This document shows, one piece after another, positions 1-8,866 of a stretch of DNA of 49,703 nucleotides. This DNA comes from Methanomicrobiales archaeon. Its GTDB lineage: Archaea > Halobacteriota > Methanomicrobia > Methanomicrobiales > Methanospirillaceae. The stretch covers positions 1-49,703 of the forward strand of contig JAAEET010000028.1 of the NCBI GenBank assembly GCA_013415565.1. Direction: 5' to 3'. The notes under the pieces were generated by a model. The model worked only from the letters and a program-made list of their open reading frames with translations. It searched no databases and had not been told where the DNA came from. Each line of letters opens with the position of its first letter. Within the stretch, counting starts at the first letter, position 1. A program made the position numbers and the translations under genes.

Positions 1-1
1 C

Positions 2-205
2 GTGATCGGCAAGGCGCCGGTGGCCGAACTCTTCGGGTTTGCCGGGGACATCCGATCGGCAACCGAGGGCCGCGCCATGTGGAGTACCGAGTTTGCCGGC
101 TTTGAGATCGTGCCGTCAGGCATGGTCAAGGACGTGGTGACCACTATCCGGAAGCGGAAGGGTCTGAAGGAACAGATGCCGACACCTTCGGATTACCTGG
201 CATAA
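2..205 (+). CDS. Translation elongation factor aEF-2, C-terminal end (5' partial)
   Basis: Only the last 67 residues are inside the window; the gene begins to the left. The fragment carries the end of domain V of the ribosomal translocase GTPase: the stretches [15 protein letters not shown] and [11 protein letters not shown] and the tail [18 protein letters not shown] are close to what archaeal EF-2 proteins show at their C terminus. The GTG at base 2 is an internal valine, not a start. A T6 tract just after the TAA stop may end transcription. Identification is firm because this tail is highly conserved; nothing can be said of the GTPase domain. Confidence 0.95.
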   Translation: MIGKAPVAELFGFAGDIRSATEGRAMWSTEFAGFEIVPSGMVKDVVTTIRKRKGLKEQMPTPSDYLA

Positions 206-415
206 TAATTTTTTGGGGTTTGGTGGCAGCCCGGCCACCGGCAATACTACTCAATCCTGACACACCAGTTCTTTGGCAACCCGCGATATGCACGCTGGCT
301 GATCCTTGTTTTCTTCTGCAGTACTGCGGGCTTAATAGTTCGATATGGTAGTTCAGACGATCTCTTGTTGACGATTACAGATTTTTCCGGAAAATTGAGA
401 ATTGAATAAAAAGAA

Positions 416-892
416 TCACATCATGGAAGCTTTTACGATTTTCACCGGTGTGACCGGCCGGTCGCCCCTCCCGGTTCTGACTTTCCCGATTTTATCGACA
501 ATATCCATCCCCTCGATCACCTTCCCGAAGACGGGGTGGTTGCGGTCGAGGTAGTTGTTGTCCACAAGGTTGATGAAAAACTGGCTTCCGCCCGTGTTCG
601 GACCTGCATTGGCCATGGAGATGGTGCCACGGGAATTCCGGTTCGCCGCGGTGAATTCATCTTTGATAACATAGCCCGGTCCTCCGGTTCCGGTGCCGGT
701 GGGGTCTCCTCCCTGGATCATGAAGCCATCGATGATGCGGTGGAAGATCACCCCGTCATAGAACCCCTTCTTCACCAGCGACTCGAAATTGCCGGCGGTG
801 ACCGGCATATCCGCATAGAGCTCGATGACGATATCGCCCATGGATGTCTCCAGTTTTACCCGGTTTCCGGCAGGATGCAGTGCTTCAGACAT
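416..892 (-). CDS. Cyclophilin-type peptidyl-prolyl cis-trans isomerase
   Basis: A 158-residue single-domain cyclophilin, the usual length of the small prokaryotic cytoplasmic form; no signal peptide. It catalyses cis-trans isomerisation of Xaa-Pro bonds. Visible family motifs are FHRIIDGFMIQGGD (residues 50-63, with the catalytic-loop Arg52), MANAGPNTGGSQFFI (93-107) and the active-site His119 in NHPVFGKV. It is transcribed towards the aEF-2 gene, with its start 127 bp from the divergent GTPase gene. The first ten residues (MSEALHPAGN) precede the first beta strand and may be partly untranslated, but there is no better internal start. Confidence 0.95.
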   Translation of the reverse strand: MSEALHPAGNRVKLETSMGDIVIELYADMPVTAGNFESLVKKGFYDGVIFHRIIDGFMIQGGDPTGTGTGGPGYVIKDEFTAANRNSRGTISMANAGPNTGGSQFFINLVDNNYLDRNHPVFGKVIEGMDIVDKIGKVRTGRGDRPVTPVKIVKASMM

Positions 893-988
893 ATCTTATG
901 AGTAGGCGTCTGGATGAATAAATGCGACGAACCGATGGCACGCTCCGCCGCCGCTCTCAAATCCGCTGTCCTGCGGGCGGAAACAAAA

Positions 989-998
989 CTATAAAAAA
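989..998 (+). promoter_or_regulatory. TATA box of the small GTPase gene
   Basis: CTATAAAAAAA lies with its centre about 26 bp before the ATG at 1020. In archaea transcription starts about 25 bp after the TATA box, so the mRNA is probably leaderless; no Shine-Dalgarno motif is seen before the ATG. Confidence 0.55.
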
Positions 999-1019
999 AT
1001 TCCCGCACAAAAATTTTCA

Positions 1020-1505
1020 ATGGATCCCTCGCGATTGAAGATAGTGGTCTTCGGGTCTTTCAATGCCGGGAAATCCACGTTTATCCAGGCAATCGATCCG
1101 GCAAGCCGCCACGTGGAAGCAGAATGCGCCGACGGGACCACCACGGTTGCCCTCGATTTCGGAAAGGCAGAAATCGGGAGCAGGCATGTTCACCTCTATG
1201 GCACCCCCGGCCAGGAGCGTTTCGAATTCGTCCGCCAGATCATCTCGAACGGGATGGACGGCGCTATCCTGATGGTGGACTGCAGCTCTGGGATCGATGA
1301 AAATACCCGGCACCTCTACCAGCAGCTGAAGGGAACCGGCGTGCCCCTCTCGGTCATGCTGAACAAGTGCGATCTTTCCGGGGCATGTCCTGCCATGATA
1401 GAACAGGAACTGGGTGGTGCGGTGACCTATGAAATATCGGCCCGGAATCCCCGAAGTTCACGGGACGCACTGGAACAGTTCGTCGGAACGATTGGGAAGA
1501 AATAG
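1020..1505 (+). CDS. MglA/CvnD-like small Ras-superfamily GTPase
   Basis: A 161-residue stand-alone G domain. Seen: P loop GSFNAGKST (12-20), G3 region YGTPGQERF (60-68), G4 NKCD (115-118) and G5 ISAR (139-142). In the G3 motif the usual Mg-contacting Asp is replaced by Gly61, as in the bacterial FGTPGQ-type GTPases of Streptomyces conservons (CvnD) and the related MglA group. No effector, roadblock or membrane domain is fused or encoded next door: the next gene is a convergent flavodoxin. Members of this group act as molecular switches in polarity or signalling; the partner here is unknown. The start is set by the leaderless TATA spacing. Confidence 0.85.
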   Translation: MDPSRLKIVVFGSFNAGKSTFIQAIDPASRHVEAECADGTTTVALDFGKAEIGSRHVHLYGTPGQERFEFVRQIISNGMDGAILMVDCSSGIDENTRHLYQQLKGTGVPLSVMLNKCDLSGACPAMIEQELGGAVTYEISARNPRSSRDALEQFVGTIGKK

Positions 1506-1545
1506 CGCATCGGCCCGGAATCCCGTTCCTCATGACCCGGGCCGT

Positions 1546-2052
1546 TTAACCGCCGGAGAGCAGGGCAGACAGTTCCCGGGCCCACTTTTTAATCTCGTCA
1601 GGTTCGATGAAATCACCGGGTATCGCCCCGGTGAGCGTGACGATTGCCCGATCTGCGGAAGACATGTGGTCCGGGTCCAGCTTCCCGGCGAAATACCCCG
1701 TGGAAATTGGTGATATGAACAGCTTCACCGATGAGCCGAGGGCCTCATCTACGGCCGTGAGATGGTTGCTGGTACGCTCCCGGAGCGTAAAGCCGGCAGA
1801 AAAGACCGCGACCGGGCGTGACTTCAGGGAGTTCCTGAACCGGCTTACGAATTCCCGGGCCTCGGCAAGCCACTTCCCCATGTAGAGGGGGCTCCCGATG
1901 ACCACGGCATCAAAATCCCCGGGGTCGATCGCATCGGAAACCGGGGAGAGCGTCACCCGGTATCCCGCTGCACGGAGCTCATCGGCAATGATTCGGGCAA
2001 TATCACCGGTCGAGCCGTACCGGGTGGCATAACAGACGAGGACATGTTCCAT
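1546..2052 (-). CDS. Flavodoxin-domain protein (HemG/menaquinone-dependent type)
   Basis: A 168-residue flavodoxin fold. The N-terminal FMN phosphate loop is CYATRYGSTGDIARII (residues 7-22), followed by the second FMN contact VVIGSPLYMGKW (about 50-61). The layout resembles the flavodoxin-like protoporphyrinogen oxidase HemG family, but methanogens have many such proteins used as general electron carriers, so the substrate is open. GGAGA about 8 bases before the ATG supports the start; a TATA-like AATATTAAGG lies about 30 bp further upstream. Convergent with the GTPase gene, 40 bp apart. Confidence 0.85.
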   Translation of the reverse strand: MEHVLVCYATRYGSTGDIARIIADELRAAGYRVTLSPVSDAIDPGDFDAVVIGSPLYMGKWLAEAREFVSRFRNSLKSRPVAVFSAGFTLRERTSNHLTAVDEALGSSVKLFISPISTGYFAGKLDPDHMSSADRAIVTLTGAIPGDFIEPDEIKKWARELSALLSGG

Positions 2053-2172
2053 GGCAAAATCTCCAGAGCAGTGTAAACGCTGGTACCTTAATATTCGAAG
2101 ACCACTCTAATTACATTCCCGGTATTCCGGCCGGTTGCCGGAACGCTGGATGGTTGTTCACCGGTGTTTGAT

Positions 2173-2655
2173 ATGAAACAAAAAGTGGTATTTCAGGGCG
2201 TTCCCGGCATGCTCCGGCCGTTCAAGGAGTTTCTGGAGAAGAAGGGGCTGAAGGCCGGGGACCAGGTCGTGTACTACGGCTGCCCGGGGACCTGCACCCC
2301 GTTCGTGGAACTTCTTGGTTTTGCCGTGCGGGGTATGGCTCTCGAACAGGTCTTTGTCCCGTATGTCGATGAATCGAAAGCGCAGCACCTGAAACTGGTA
2401 TCGGATATCGGAATGCAGGCTGCAGGTGCCGCCGGGATCAGGAACCCGAAAGCGGTCGTGGTCATGGGGGGCCTCTCCATGCCGAATGTCCCGGTGGAGG
2501 TGGATCAGGTCAGGAATGCGGTGGACAAGTACCGGGACGCGGCCCTGATCGGCATCTGTTTCATGAGCATGTTCCAGAAGACGGGATGGCTGAAGGAACT
2601 GGAGTTTGATCTCCTGATCGATGCCACGATCAATCCCGTCGAGGTCTGGATGTAA
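2173..2655 (+). CDS. DUF2124 family protein of methanogens
   Basis: A protein of 160 residues matching my recollection of DUF2124, a family confined mainly to methanogens and without a known function. It looks like a soluble Rossmann-like alpha/beta protein: YYGCPGTCTPFVELL near residue 40 and VVVMGGLSMPN near 100 are glycine-rich loops. An upstream in-frame GTG (2164) would add three residues, but GGTG at 2163-2166 sits at Shine-Dalgarno distance from the ATG at 2173, so that start is preferred. It lies beside the frh operon (convergent), which hints at, but does not prove, a link to F420 or hydrogen metabolism. Confidence 0.75.
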   Translation: MKQKVVFQGVPGMLRPFKEFLEKKGLKAGDQVVYYGCPGTCTPFVELLGFAVRGMALEQVFVPYVDESKAQHLKLVSDIGMQAAGAAGIRNPKAVVVMGGLSMPNVPVEVDQVRNAVDKYRDAALIGICFMSMFQKTGWLKELEFDLLIDATINPVEVWM

Positions 2656-2876
2656 CGCACCATTCCCACCTATTTTTCCATTACTGCATCCGGCCCGCGG
2701 CTTCCGGCTCACTGCAGGGCTGCCCTGCGATTCCGTCCTCCGTTCATAGTTCCGGAAACATCCAGAACAGGGAAATGCCGTCTCGGTGATGCCGGGTTTC
2801 CTTCTTCCATCCGCAGATATCCCGGTATACCGGTCATCTACCCGGTGGAATAATCCGTATGACCGCTGCGGTCAGG

Positions 2877-2886
2877 AAAAAAAAAA
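2877..2886 (-). terminator. T10 terminator of the frh operon
   Basis: On the minus strand a run of ten T begins 8 bases after the frhB stop codon. Oligo-T tracts of this kind act as intrinsic terminators in archaea. A small inverted repeat (GACCG-CTG-CGGTC, 2861-2873) follows directly. Confidence 0.65.
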
Positions 2887-2894
2887 TGGAAGGA

Positions 2895-3773
2895 TTATTT
2901 CGGGCTGATATAGGGGTTCCGCAGAGCCTTGTTCACACCGAACGTGGCCCGCTCCTCGACGGTCTTCTGGTTCTTGGTGATCTTCTCGTTGGCGAGTTTG
3001 GAGACCAGTTCGAGCCCGGGCTTGACCTGCTCGATGGGCTTGGTCTCGAAACAACCGGCGGCGATGGCCTTGCCCCAGATGTCGTCTCCCTTCTTCGTCC
3101 TGACAAATACCGTGCTCCAGCCGTCAGGGCTTCCGACCGATCCGGTGGATACATCGCTGAGGTTTGCGACATAGTCGAGACAGACATGGCAGCCGGGCTG
3201 CTCATACTTGTGGGTAACCTTGAGCGGCAGCTGGACGACTGCACCGCGCTCGGTGTACACCCAGAATTTCCCCTTTCCGATATCCATCTTCTTGACCGAT
3301 TCCATCTTTACCCCGGCATGGTCCTCAACGAGCTGCTTGATGCTCTGGTAGGGGAAGTTCTCCATGCAGAAGATTCCGACGGCAAGGGCAATCTTGTCCG
3401 GGACATCTCTCAATCCCACCGGGTAGAGCTGGCCCTTCCTGACCGCCTGCATCTGGCAGGGAGTACCGACGATACCGATCTTGTCAAGACCGAAGCTCCG
3501 GGTGGCCTCTTTGATCCATGACACGTTGGGGCTGATGTTGTACCGGGTTCCCCGGGAGGTCATCAGTTCTTCCACCGTGGTGGCGATAAACGGCCGGGGG
3601 CGGTAGGGTTCATCGCTCTGTCCTGCCACGATTGCGCCATCAATGATGCCTTCCTCGAGGGCATAGGCGAAGAGCTGGGTGACGATACCCCCATCCTGCG
3701 ATTTCTTCAGGATTTCCTTGTTGGTGCTCCGTGCCGATACACAGGTCTTGTATTTACCGAGTTCTGTTCCCAT
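2895..3773 (-). CDS. frhB: Coenzyme F420-reducing hydrogenase, beta subunit
   Basis: The 292-residue subunit that binds FAD and one [4Fe-4S] cluster and passes electrons to coenzyme F420. Recognisable family segments: [18 protein letters not shown] near the N terminus, [11 protein letters not shown] in the middle, FCMENFPY, and [18 protein letters not shown]. The start is placed at ATG 3773 rather than the upstream in-frame ATG (3800), because AGGTGA sits 8 bases before it and the product then begins [11 protein letters not shown], as expected for FrhB. It is the last gene of frhA-D-G-B, 10 bp after frhG, and ends at a T10 terminator. Confidence 0.96.
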   Translation of the reverse strand: MGTELGKYKTCVSARSTNKEILKKSQDGGIVTQLFAYALEEGIIDGAIVAGQSDEPYRPRPFIATTVEELMTSRGTRYNISPNVSWIKEATRSFGLDKIGIVGTPCQMQAVRKGQLYPVGLRDVPDKIALAVGIFCMENFPYQSIKQLVEDHAGVKMESVKKMDIGKGKFWVYTERGAVVQLPLKVTHKYEQPGCHVCLDYVANLSDVSTGSVGSPDGWSTVFVRTKKGDDIWGKAIAAGCFETKPIEQVKPGLELVSKLANEKITKNQKTVEERATFGVNKALRNPYISPK

Positions 3774-3783
3774 GGTCTTCACC

Positions 3784-4668
3784 TCACTTGAGTGCTCCAT
3801 CGAAGAGTTCCAGGATGGCCTCGAATTCCGTTATCACATCGAAGTTGAAGAAACTCCTCGGACACTGGGCATAACATGCACCACACTTGATGCACATTTC
3901 CCGGTTCACGTTGGGCTTGCCGTACTCATGGGTGATCGCCCTGACCGGGCATGCTGCTGCGCAGCTCCCGCATCCCATGCAGAGACCCTGGTTGATCACG
4001 TCATACATCAGGTCGCACCCGCATGCGCTGGTGCTGCGGTCGGCGAGCTGCATCAGGGGCGTCAGGAATTTCTTTGCCAGTTCCTGCTGCTCCTTGGTTC
4101 CCTTCAGGAGCAGGTATGCGGCAACACAGACGTTCCTGATCATCTGGGGTGTCGGTGCACAACCGGGGATGTAGACATCAACCTTGATCAGGTCCCCGAT
4201 TGGAAGATATGATTCATGCTGGGGCTGGTTGGGTTGTCCGCCGCGGCCGAAGCGGGTGATGTTTCCATAACATGCACATCCTCCCAGGGCGACCACGACT
4301 GCTGATTTTTCACGGGTCTCTTTGATCTCCTGTACTGAAAGCTTGTCCTGGATACACACGGACCCCTCGACCAGTGCAACATCCATCTTGGGGATGTGAC
4401 GAACGTCAGCCAGGGTCAAATCATAGACCCAGTCGACGTATTTGTCAAGGAGCGTGAGCAATCCTCCATAATTGTCTGCGATTGCAACCTCGCAGCCAGT
4501 GCAGCCGCTCATGTGAACATGGCCGGCTTTTATCTTGTCTGCCACAGGCTTTTCCTCCTTTTTAGTAATTTCCGCCTTTTTCTCAACGTCAGCCTTCTCC
4601 GGAGCAGGTTTCTCCGTCGGTTTCTCGCTGACGTCCTTCCTTCCGAAGATTCTCGATAGCAGTCCCAT
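3784..4668 (-). CDS. frhG: Coenzyme F420-reducing hydrogenase, gamma (small) subunit with N-terminal extension
   Basis: The electron-relay subunit of Frh. The core begins about residue 46: [12 protein letters not shown] carries proximal-cluster cysteines, GCACYG and PGCAPTP complete that cluster, and the C-terminal ferredoxin part has two CxxCxxCxxxCP motifs ([12 protein letters not shown] and [12 protein letters not shown]). Before the core is an unusual tail of about 45 residues: a hydrophobic/basic stretch [11 protein letters not shown] and then a linker rich in Lys, Glu and Pro. The start at 4668 is supported by GGAG 6 bases upstream; an earlier in-frame ATG (4695) lacks such a site. The first 80 bases lie inside the 3' end of frhD in another frame. 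Confidence 0.95.
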   Translation of the reverse strand: MGLLSRIFGRKDVSEKPTEKPAPEKADVEKKAEITKKEEKPVADKIKAGHVHMSGCTGCEVAIADNYGGLLTLLDKYVDWVYDLTLADVRHIPKMDVALVEGSVCIQDKLSVQEIKETREKSAVVVALGGCACYGNITRFGRGGQPNQPQHESYLPIGDLIKVDVYIPGCAPTPQMIRNVCVAAYLLLKGTKEQQELAKKFLTPLMQLADRSTSACGCDLMYDVINQGLCMGCGSCAAACPVRAITHEYGKPNVNREMCIKCGACYAQCPRSFFNFDVITEFEAILELFDGALK

Positions 4669-5128
4669 AATCCACTCCGATAATTTCCAATACAAGATGG
4701 ACGGTTACGGGGATCGCATCCTGTACTTCATCAGTGAGCCCCAGTTCGAACTCGGGGGCGGTAACCTTTCCCGGCTGGCATCCGATGATTGTGATATCAA
4801 CGGCATCTTTCAGCTGCTGCAGCGGTTCGGTAAGATCCCATGAGTGAATATCCCGATAACTTCCCGCGGGAAGGTCTTCGACCCTGAATGTCGCAAGTTC
4901 TCCCGGCTTCGCACCGAAATCGGCAATGTCGACAATAATGAGTCGCTTCGTACATTCCGGATCAAGAAGCGTGAAAATAAAGTGGGGGCCGCCGAGGCCG
5001 GCGTCCACTACCTTGACATTGTCGGGAAGTTCGAGGCGCATCAGTTCCTCAACGACGGCGGGTCCGAACCCGTCATCGGCAAAGAGGGGATTTCCGCATC
5101 CTGCAACCACAATTTCCGGATACAGCAT
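4589..5128 (-). CDS. frhD: F420-hydrogenase maturation endopeptidase
   Basis: A 179-residue HyaD/HycI-type protease that removes the C-terminal peptide of FrhA after nickel insertion. The N terminus EIVVAGCGNPLFADDGFG contains the G-N-x-L-x-x-D-D motif, whose acidic residue binds nickel; ADFGAKPG and IIGCQP are further family positions. It sits between frhA (9 bp gap) and frhG, the usual order. The last 26 codons overlap the start of frhG by 80 bp; this tail (rich in Arg, Glu, Gly) looks poorly constrained for a protease and probably reflects extension into frhG or of frhG into it. Confidence 0.95.
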   Translation of the reverse strand: MLYPEIVVAGCGNPLFADDGFGPAVVEELMRLELPDNVKVVDAGLGGPHFIFTLLDPECTKRLIIVDIADFGAKPGELATFRVEDLPAGSYRDIHSWDLTEPLQQLKDAVDITIIGCQPGKVTAPEFELGLTDEVQDAIPVTVHLVLEIIGVDYGTAIENLRKEGRQRETDGETCSGEG

Positions 5129-5137
5129 CGGTTACAC

Positions 5138-6505
5138 TCACTGGATGAGTTTCTGGGCAACTATCTTCTTATCCTCGTCGACGACGATCATGTGGGTCGC
5201 ACATGATACACACGGATCGTATCCACGGACCACCATTTCAGCGACCTGCCAGGGGGCGCCAGCCAGGGCACGGCTGCAGGTGGGGAAGTTCCAGGTTGTC
5301 GGAACGAGCATCTCGTACCAGAGTACCCGGCCGTCCTTGACCTTTGCAAGGTGGACGTCGCATCCGCGGGGGGCCTCGTTGGCAGCCCATCCGAGGGAAC
5401 CGTCACCCTGCGGGATGTTGTCGGCGAGCACCTTCCCTGAGGGGTTGTATTCGTCGAGGGCTTTGATCATCGCATACAGACTGTCGGTGTACTCCAGCTG
5501 GCGTGCGATGTGCTGGCCCCAGGTTCCCTTTTCGTCGAAATTCTTGAAGGTGACAAGGCGGGCCCGTGGTCCTACCTCCACCGGTGCGCCATCATACAGC
5601 GGTACACCGGTGCAGGCTTCCATCTGCGGGTTGACCTTGGTGCCGACTGGTGAAGTTCCGCCGATCGGGTAGCTCGGATCGGCCAGGCTGACCTCGCCCT
5701 CACCCATGTACCAGTCCCACGGCCGGACATCGGTCCAGCGCTTGGGGTCCCAGCCCGGGTTCTCATCGAGGTTCGAGCTGGCATACACCGGGTGTGCTGC
5801 CATGACGCCCTGGTTGTGGAACCCGAGCGTCTTCGGGAGCGGAATCTGCTTACCGCCGACCTCGACCCAGTCACGCTTCCTCATGTTGTTGATGACGGCG
5901 AGCATGAACTCCATCTGCTCGTGAGCAAGAGTGAGACCTTCCTTGGCCAGGTCGTACATCTTGTTCACAGCACGGGGGGTGCATGCCTTGTACATACCAC
6001 CGACGCGGGGGTTGCTCGGGTGGATGCACTCGCCACCGGCGATCTCGCCAATGGTCTGGCCGATCTCACGCAGCCGCTGGATTCGCTTGGCTACGCTCCG
6101 GACGGGCTCTTCGGGGGTGAACGGGTTGACCTTGGTGTCTGTCCCGGGAATATAGAAGTCCGGCAGGATCAGGATGTTATGCAGGGCAATGCTGTGCAGT
6201 CGGTTCGCACACTGCAGCACGATACGAAGGAGCTTGGCATCTTGCGGAATCTCACAGCGGATAGACCCTTCCATCGATTCAATTCCAGCGAGAGTGTGGG
6301 CAATGGGGCAGATACCGCAGACGCGGGATGCGATTTTCGGCACCTGATCCATCGTCTTGTTTATGGCGAGCTTCTCAACTCCCCGCACAGGGGTGATAGA
6401 GAGCCAGTCACCACGCTCGATGATGCCTGCATCATCTACCTTCAGGACAAGTTTTGAATGTCCCTCATGCCTCGTGGTTGGGGAAATCTCTACAATTTTC
6501 GACAA
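5138..6505 (-). CDS. frhA: Coenzyme F420-reducing [NiFe] hydrogenase, alpha (large) subunit
   Basis: The 455-residue catalytic subunit that splits H2 and supplies electrons for F420 reduction. The NiFe centre ligands are visible: RVCGIC at residues 61-66 (Cys63, Cys66) and DPCVSCATH at 430-438 (Cys432, Cys435). All ligands are cysteine, so this is not a selenocysteine form. The 17 residues after His438 are the processing peptide expected to be removed by FrhD. First gene of the operon; a TATA box is seen about 120 bp upstream, leaving a leader of about 95 bases that holds a 16-bp palindrome. Confidence 0.97.
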   Translation of the reverse strand: MSKIVEISPTTRHEGHSKLVLKVDDAGIIERGDWLSITPVRGVEKLAINKTMDQVPKIASRVCGICPIAHTLAGIESMEGSIRCEIPQDAKLLRIVLQCANRLHSIALHNILILPDFYIPGTDTKVNPFTPEEPVRSVAKRIQRLREIGQTIGEIAGGECIHPSNPRVGGMYKACTPRAVNKMYDLAKEGLTLAHEQMEFMLAVINNMRKRDWVEVGGKQIPLPKTLGFHNQGVMAAHPVYASSNLDENPGWDPKRWTDVRPWDWYMGEGEVSLADPSYPIGGTSPVGTKVNPQMEACTGVPLYDGAPVEVGPRARLVTFKNFDEKGTWGQHIARQLEYTDSLYAMIKALDEYNPSGKVLADNIPQGDGSLGWAANEAPRGCDVHLAKVKDGRVLWYEMLVPTTWNFPTCSRALAGAPWQVAEMVVRGYDPCVSCATHMIVVDEDKKIVAQKLIQ

Positions 6506-6565
6506 TAGTATCGCCTCGTGTTATTGAGTTGTTCGTCTTGCTTTACCGGTGTTAATCCACACAAC

Positions 6566-6581
6566 TCATCTCGAGAGATGA
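6566..6581. repeat. 16-bp palindrome in the frh leader
   Basis: TCATCTC-GA-GAGATGA is a perfect inverted repeat between the presumed frh transcription start and frhA. As RNA it can form a 6-bp hairpin with a 4-base loop. It may be an operator or a leader hairpin. Confidence 0.4.
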
Positions 6582-6621
6582 TTGACCGTACAGAGTACGT
6601 TCAGGATATCTTTCCATCTCC

Positions 6622-6633
6622 TATTATTTATGG
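6622..6633 (-). promoter_or_regulatory. Likely TATA box of the frh operon
   Basis: Read on the minus strand the element is CATAAATAATAG, in an otherwise gene-free gap (6506-6797) between mptA and frhA. It predicts a start near 6600 and a leader of about 95 bases. I see no gene or RNA in the rest of the gap. Confidence 0.45.
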
Positions 6634-6797
6634 ACTGTGCAACAATACGGCAAATGGTGCCGGGAATGCCGAAATAGAAAGGAATATATGCGAATAGGGG
6701 TGGGAAAAAGGAAATTCTCCGTTAAATTACTGACACATCAAAATACGTTCAGAAAACCTGATTTTGGAAAAAAGTATGTATTAACCTTCAGCAGGTG

Positions 6798-7817
6798 TTA
6801 TGATAATTCGTTCTGTTCACCATTGAGTTCCATAAAGAGCTCGGCCATGGTTGCCAGGCGCTCGGCATAGGCATCGTGCTGGTGGATACTCTCCTCGTTG
6901 GTCTGCTTGATGGTGATGAGGGAATCACCGGGAAGATCACGGAACTCGGTGATCACCTTCTTGGCAATCTCCCTGACACAGTCCTCAACAAACCGGGGAT
7001 TCTTGTGGGCTGACAGGACCACGTAGCTCTCGTCACCCCGCTTGAGCAGCTCGAAGATGCTCGCGCTCATGGAATCCTTGAGGATGCGGATGATTTTTTC
7101 CAGCTTGACATGCTGATCGTCATCGATCTCGATGGAGAGGAACCCTCTGCCCCGCTGGTTGTGGGTTGCCATCGGCACGTCTTTCAGGAATGCGGAGATC
7201 GTGTCGTCCTCCACCCCGAGATTCTGGAGGACATAGACGGCCCGTTCCTTCATGATGTCCTGGGCACAGGGACAGGCGGTCATGCCGATGACTTCTGCGC
7301 CGATGCTCTTTCTCACGATGGGATCGCGGAACGTTCTCCGTGCCACCGCACTGGCATGGACTTTCACAACTTCGTGGCAGCTGGTCTGGGAAACCGGGGT
7401 CTCCCGCTTGACCATGAACTGGCTCTCCATCACCACCTCGGTCCGGTCCGCGTATTCATGCCGGTCGAGCAGTTTGCGGGCCACAACACTGCACAGATTC
7501 TCAATCTCTTTCACATCGCCGTCAATCGCCTGTTGCAGCACCTCATCGATGACCTCGAAATTCCGGGAGAGGTTGGCTCCCTTGAGACTCCCGGGAAGAT
7601 CAACGTAGACATCAAAAGTTGAGATGAATATGACCGGCCTTTTTTCCGGCCGGGACACTTCCACCAGTTTTTTGACATTCTTGACACCCACGCGGGTGAG
7701 GTTGATACGCACAGCAGGGGTTGTTGATTGAATATCGGGTAGTTCGCGTCCAATCTGCGGATTTGTCACTTGGGGAATATTGCATCGCTCCCGTGCGTTT
7801 TTAATCGGGTGTGTCAT
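6798..7817 (-). CDS. mptA: GTP cyclohydrolase MptA (methanopterin biosynthesis)
   Basis: The 339-residue Fe(II)-dependent GTP cyclohydrolase of the archaeal IB-like family, which converts GTP to 7,8-dihydroneopterin 2',3'-cyclic phosphate, the first step to tetrahydromethanopterin. Family signatures: TTPAVRINLTRVGVKNVKKL, FISTFDVYVDLP, GMTACPCAQ (central cysteine motif) and SAHKNPRFVEDC. The N terminus up to ELPDIQS (about 26 residues) is longer than the start normally seen in this family, but no closer in-frame start codon exists. It is divergent from ilvC, with an AT-rich 56-bp spacer. Confidence 0.95.
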   Translation of the reverse strand: MTHPIKNARERCNIPQVTNPQIGRELPDIQSTTPAVRINLTRVGVKNVKKLVEVSRPEKRPVIFISTFDVYVDLPGSLKGANLSRNFEVIDEVLQQAIDGDVKEIENLCSVVARKLLDRHEYADRTEVVMESQFMVKRETPVSQTSCHEVVKVHASAVARRTFRDPIVRKSIGAEVIGMTACPCAQDIMKERAVYVLQNLGVEDDTISAFLKDVPMATHNQRGRGFLSIEIDDDQHVKLEKIIRILKDSMSASIFELLKRGDESYVVLSAHKNPRFVEDCVREIAKKVITEFRDLPGDSLITIKQTNEESIHQHDAYAERLATMAELFMELNGEQNELS

Positions 7818-7824
7818 GAATTTT

Positions 7825-7838
7825 TTTTATATAATATT
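7825..7838 (+). promoter_or_regulatory. TATA region between mptA and ilvC
   Basis: TTTTTATATAATAT lies about 40 bp before the ilvC ATG, giving a predicted ilvC transcription start near 7857 and a short leader with GGAAG. Its orientation relative to mptA would place that start inside the mptA reading frame, so mptA may use another element. Confidence 0.45.
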
Positions 7839-7873
7839 TAAGAGCTCTGTTAGCGATAGCTGATGGAAGCGAC

Positions 7874-8866
7874 ATGATAAAAAAATACTATGAATCAGAT
7901 GCAGACCTCTCCGTTTTCGATGGAAAAAGGATTGCGGTCATCGGGTACGGCTCGCAGGGGAGGGGCCAGGCACTCAACCTGAAGGAGAGCGGGCTTGATG
8001 TTATCATCGGGGTCCGGCCCGGGAAGAGCTGGTCTTCCGCAAGTGCCGACGGGTTCAAGGTCTACCCTGTGGCGGAAGCGGTCAAACTGGCCCAGGTCAT
8101 CCAGATCCTCCTGCCGGACGAGTCCCAGGCGGCGATTTACCGGACCGAGATCAGGCCCCACATGACCGAGAACAAGTGCCTCATGTTCTCCCACGGGTTC
8201 AACATCCACTTCGGCCAGATCGTTCCTCCTCCGGATATCGACGTAATCATGGTGGCCCCGAAAGGACCCGGGGCGCTCGTGCGGCGCATGTACGAAGAAG
8301 GGAAGGGGGTTCCGGCCCTGATCGCCGTTCACCAGAACTATTCCGGAAACGCCCATGCGCTGGCGCTCGGGTACGCCAAGGGGATCGGAGCGACGAGGGC
8401 GGTGGTTCTCGAGACCAGCTTCCGTGAGGAGACCGAGACCGACCTGTTCGGTGAGCAGGCGGTCCTGTGCGGGGGCGTCACCTCGCTCATCAAGGCGGGG
8501 TTCGAGACCCTGGTCGATGCCGGGTATGCCCCTGAGATGGCATACCTCGAGGTGCTGCACGAGCTCAAACTCATCGTCGATCTGATCTACGAAGGGGGAT
8601 TCACGAAGATGCGAAGCTCGATATCAAACACCGCCCAGTACGGAGATCTCACCCGCGGCCCCCGGGTCATCGGCGCCGAGGTCTATCTCTCCATGCAGGA
8701 GATCCTCCGGGAGATCCAGAGCGGCGAGTTTGCGCGGGAATGGATGCTCGAAAATATGGTGAACCGGCCGGTGTTCAACGCCCTCACCCGGGCGGACGAG
8801 GAACACCTCATCGAGGATGTCGGCCGGGAAGTCCGGGACCTCATGCCCCAGTTCCAGAAAAAATAA
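7874..8866 (+). CDS. ilvC: Ketol-acid reductoisomerase
   Basis: A class I enzyme of 330 residues that converts acetolactate (or acetohydroxybutyrate) to the dihydroxy acid in valine, leucine and isoleucine synthesis, using NAD(P)H and Mg. Visible: Rossmann loop [18 protein letters not shown] (23-40), LLPDE and FSHGFNIHF in the first domain, VAPKGPG, and the Mg/substrate site [10 protein letters not shown] followed by the knotted all-helical C-terminal domain with ISNTAQYGD. The gene stands alone here; ilvB/ilvN are not in the window. It is divergent from mptA. Confidence 0.97.
   Translation: MIKKYYESDADLSVFDGKRIAVIGYGSQGRGQALNLKESGLDVIIGVRPGKSWSSASADGFKVYPVAEAVKLAQVIQILLPDESQAAIYRTEIRPHMTENKCLMFSHGFNIHFGQIVPPPDIDVIMVAPKGPGALVRRMYEEGKGVPALIAVHQNYSGNAHALALGYAKGIGATRAVVLETSFREETETDLFGEQAVLCGGVTSLIKAGFETLVDAGYAPEMAYLEVLHELKLIVDLIYEGGFTKMRSSISNTAQYGDLTRGPRVIGAEVYLSMQEILREIQSGEFAREWMLENMVNRPVFNALTRADEEHLIEDVGREVRDLMPQFQKK

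Noticed and set aside
5792-6457. Plus-strand open frame of 221 codons opposite frhA
   Set aside because: It mirrors the codon structure of the highly conserved frhA; no ribosome site or homology.
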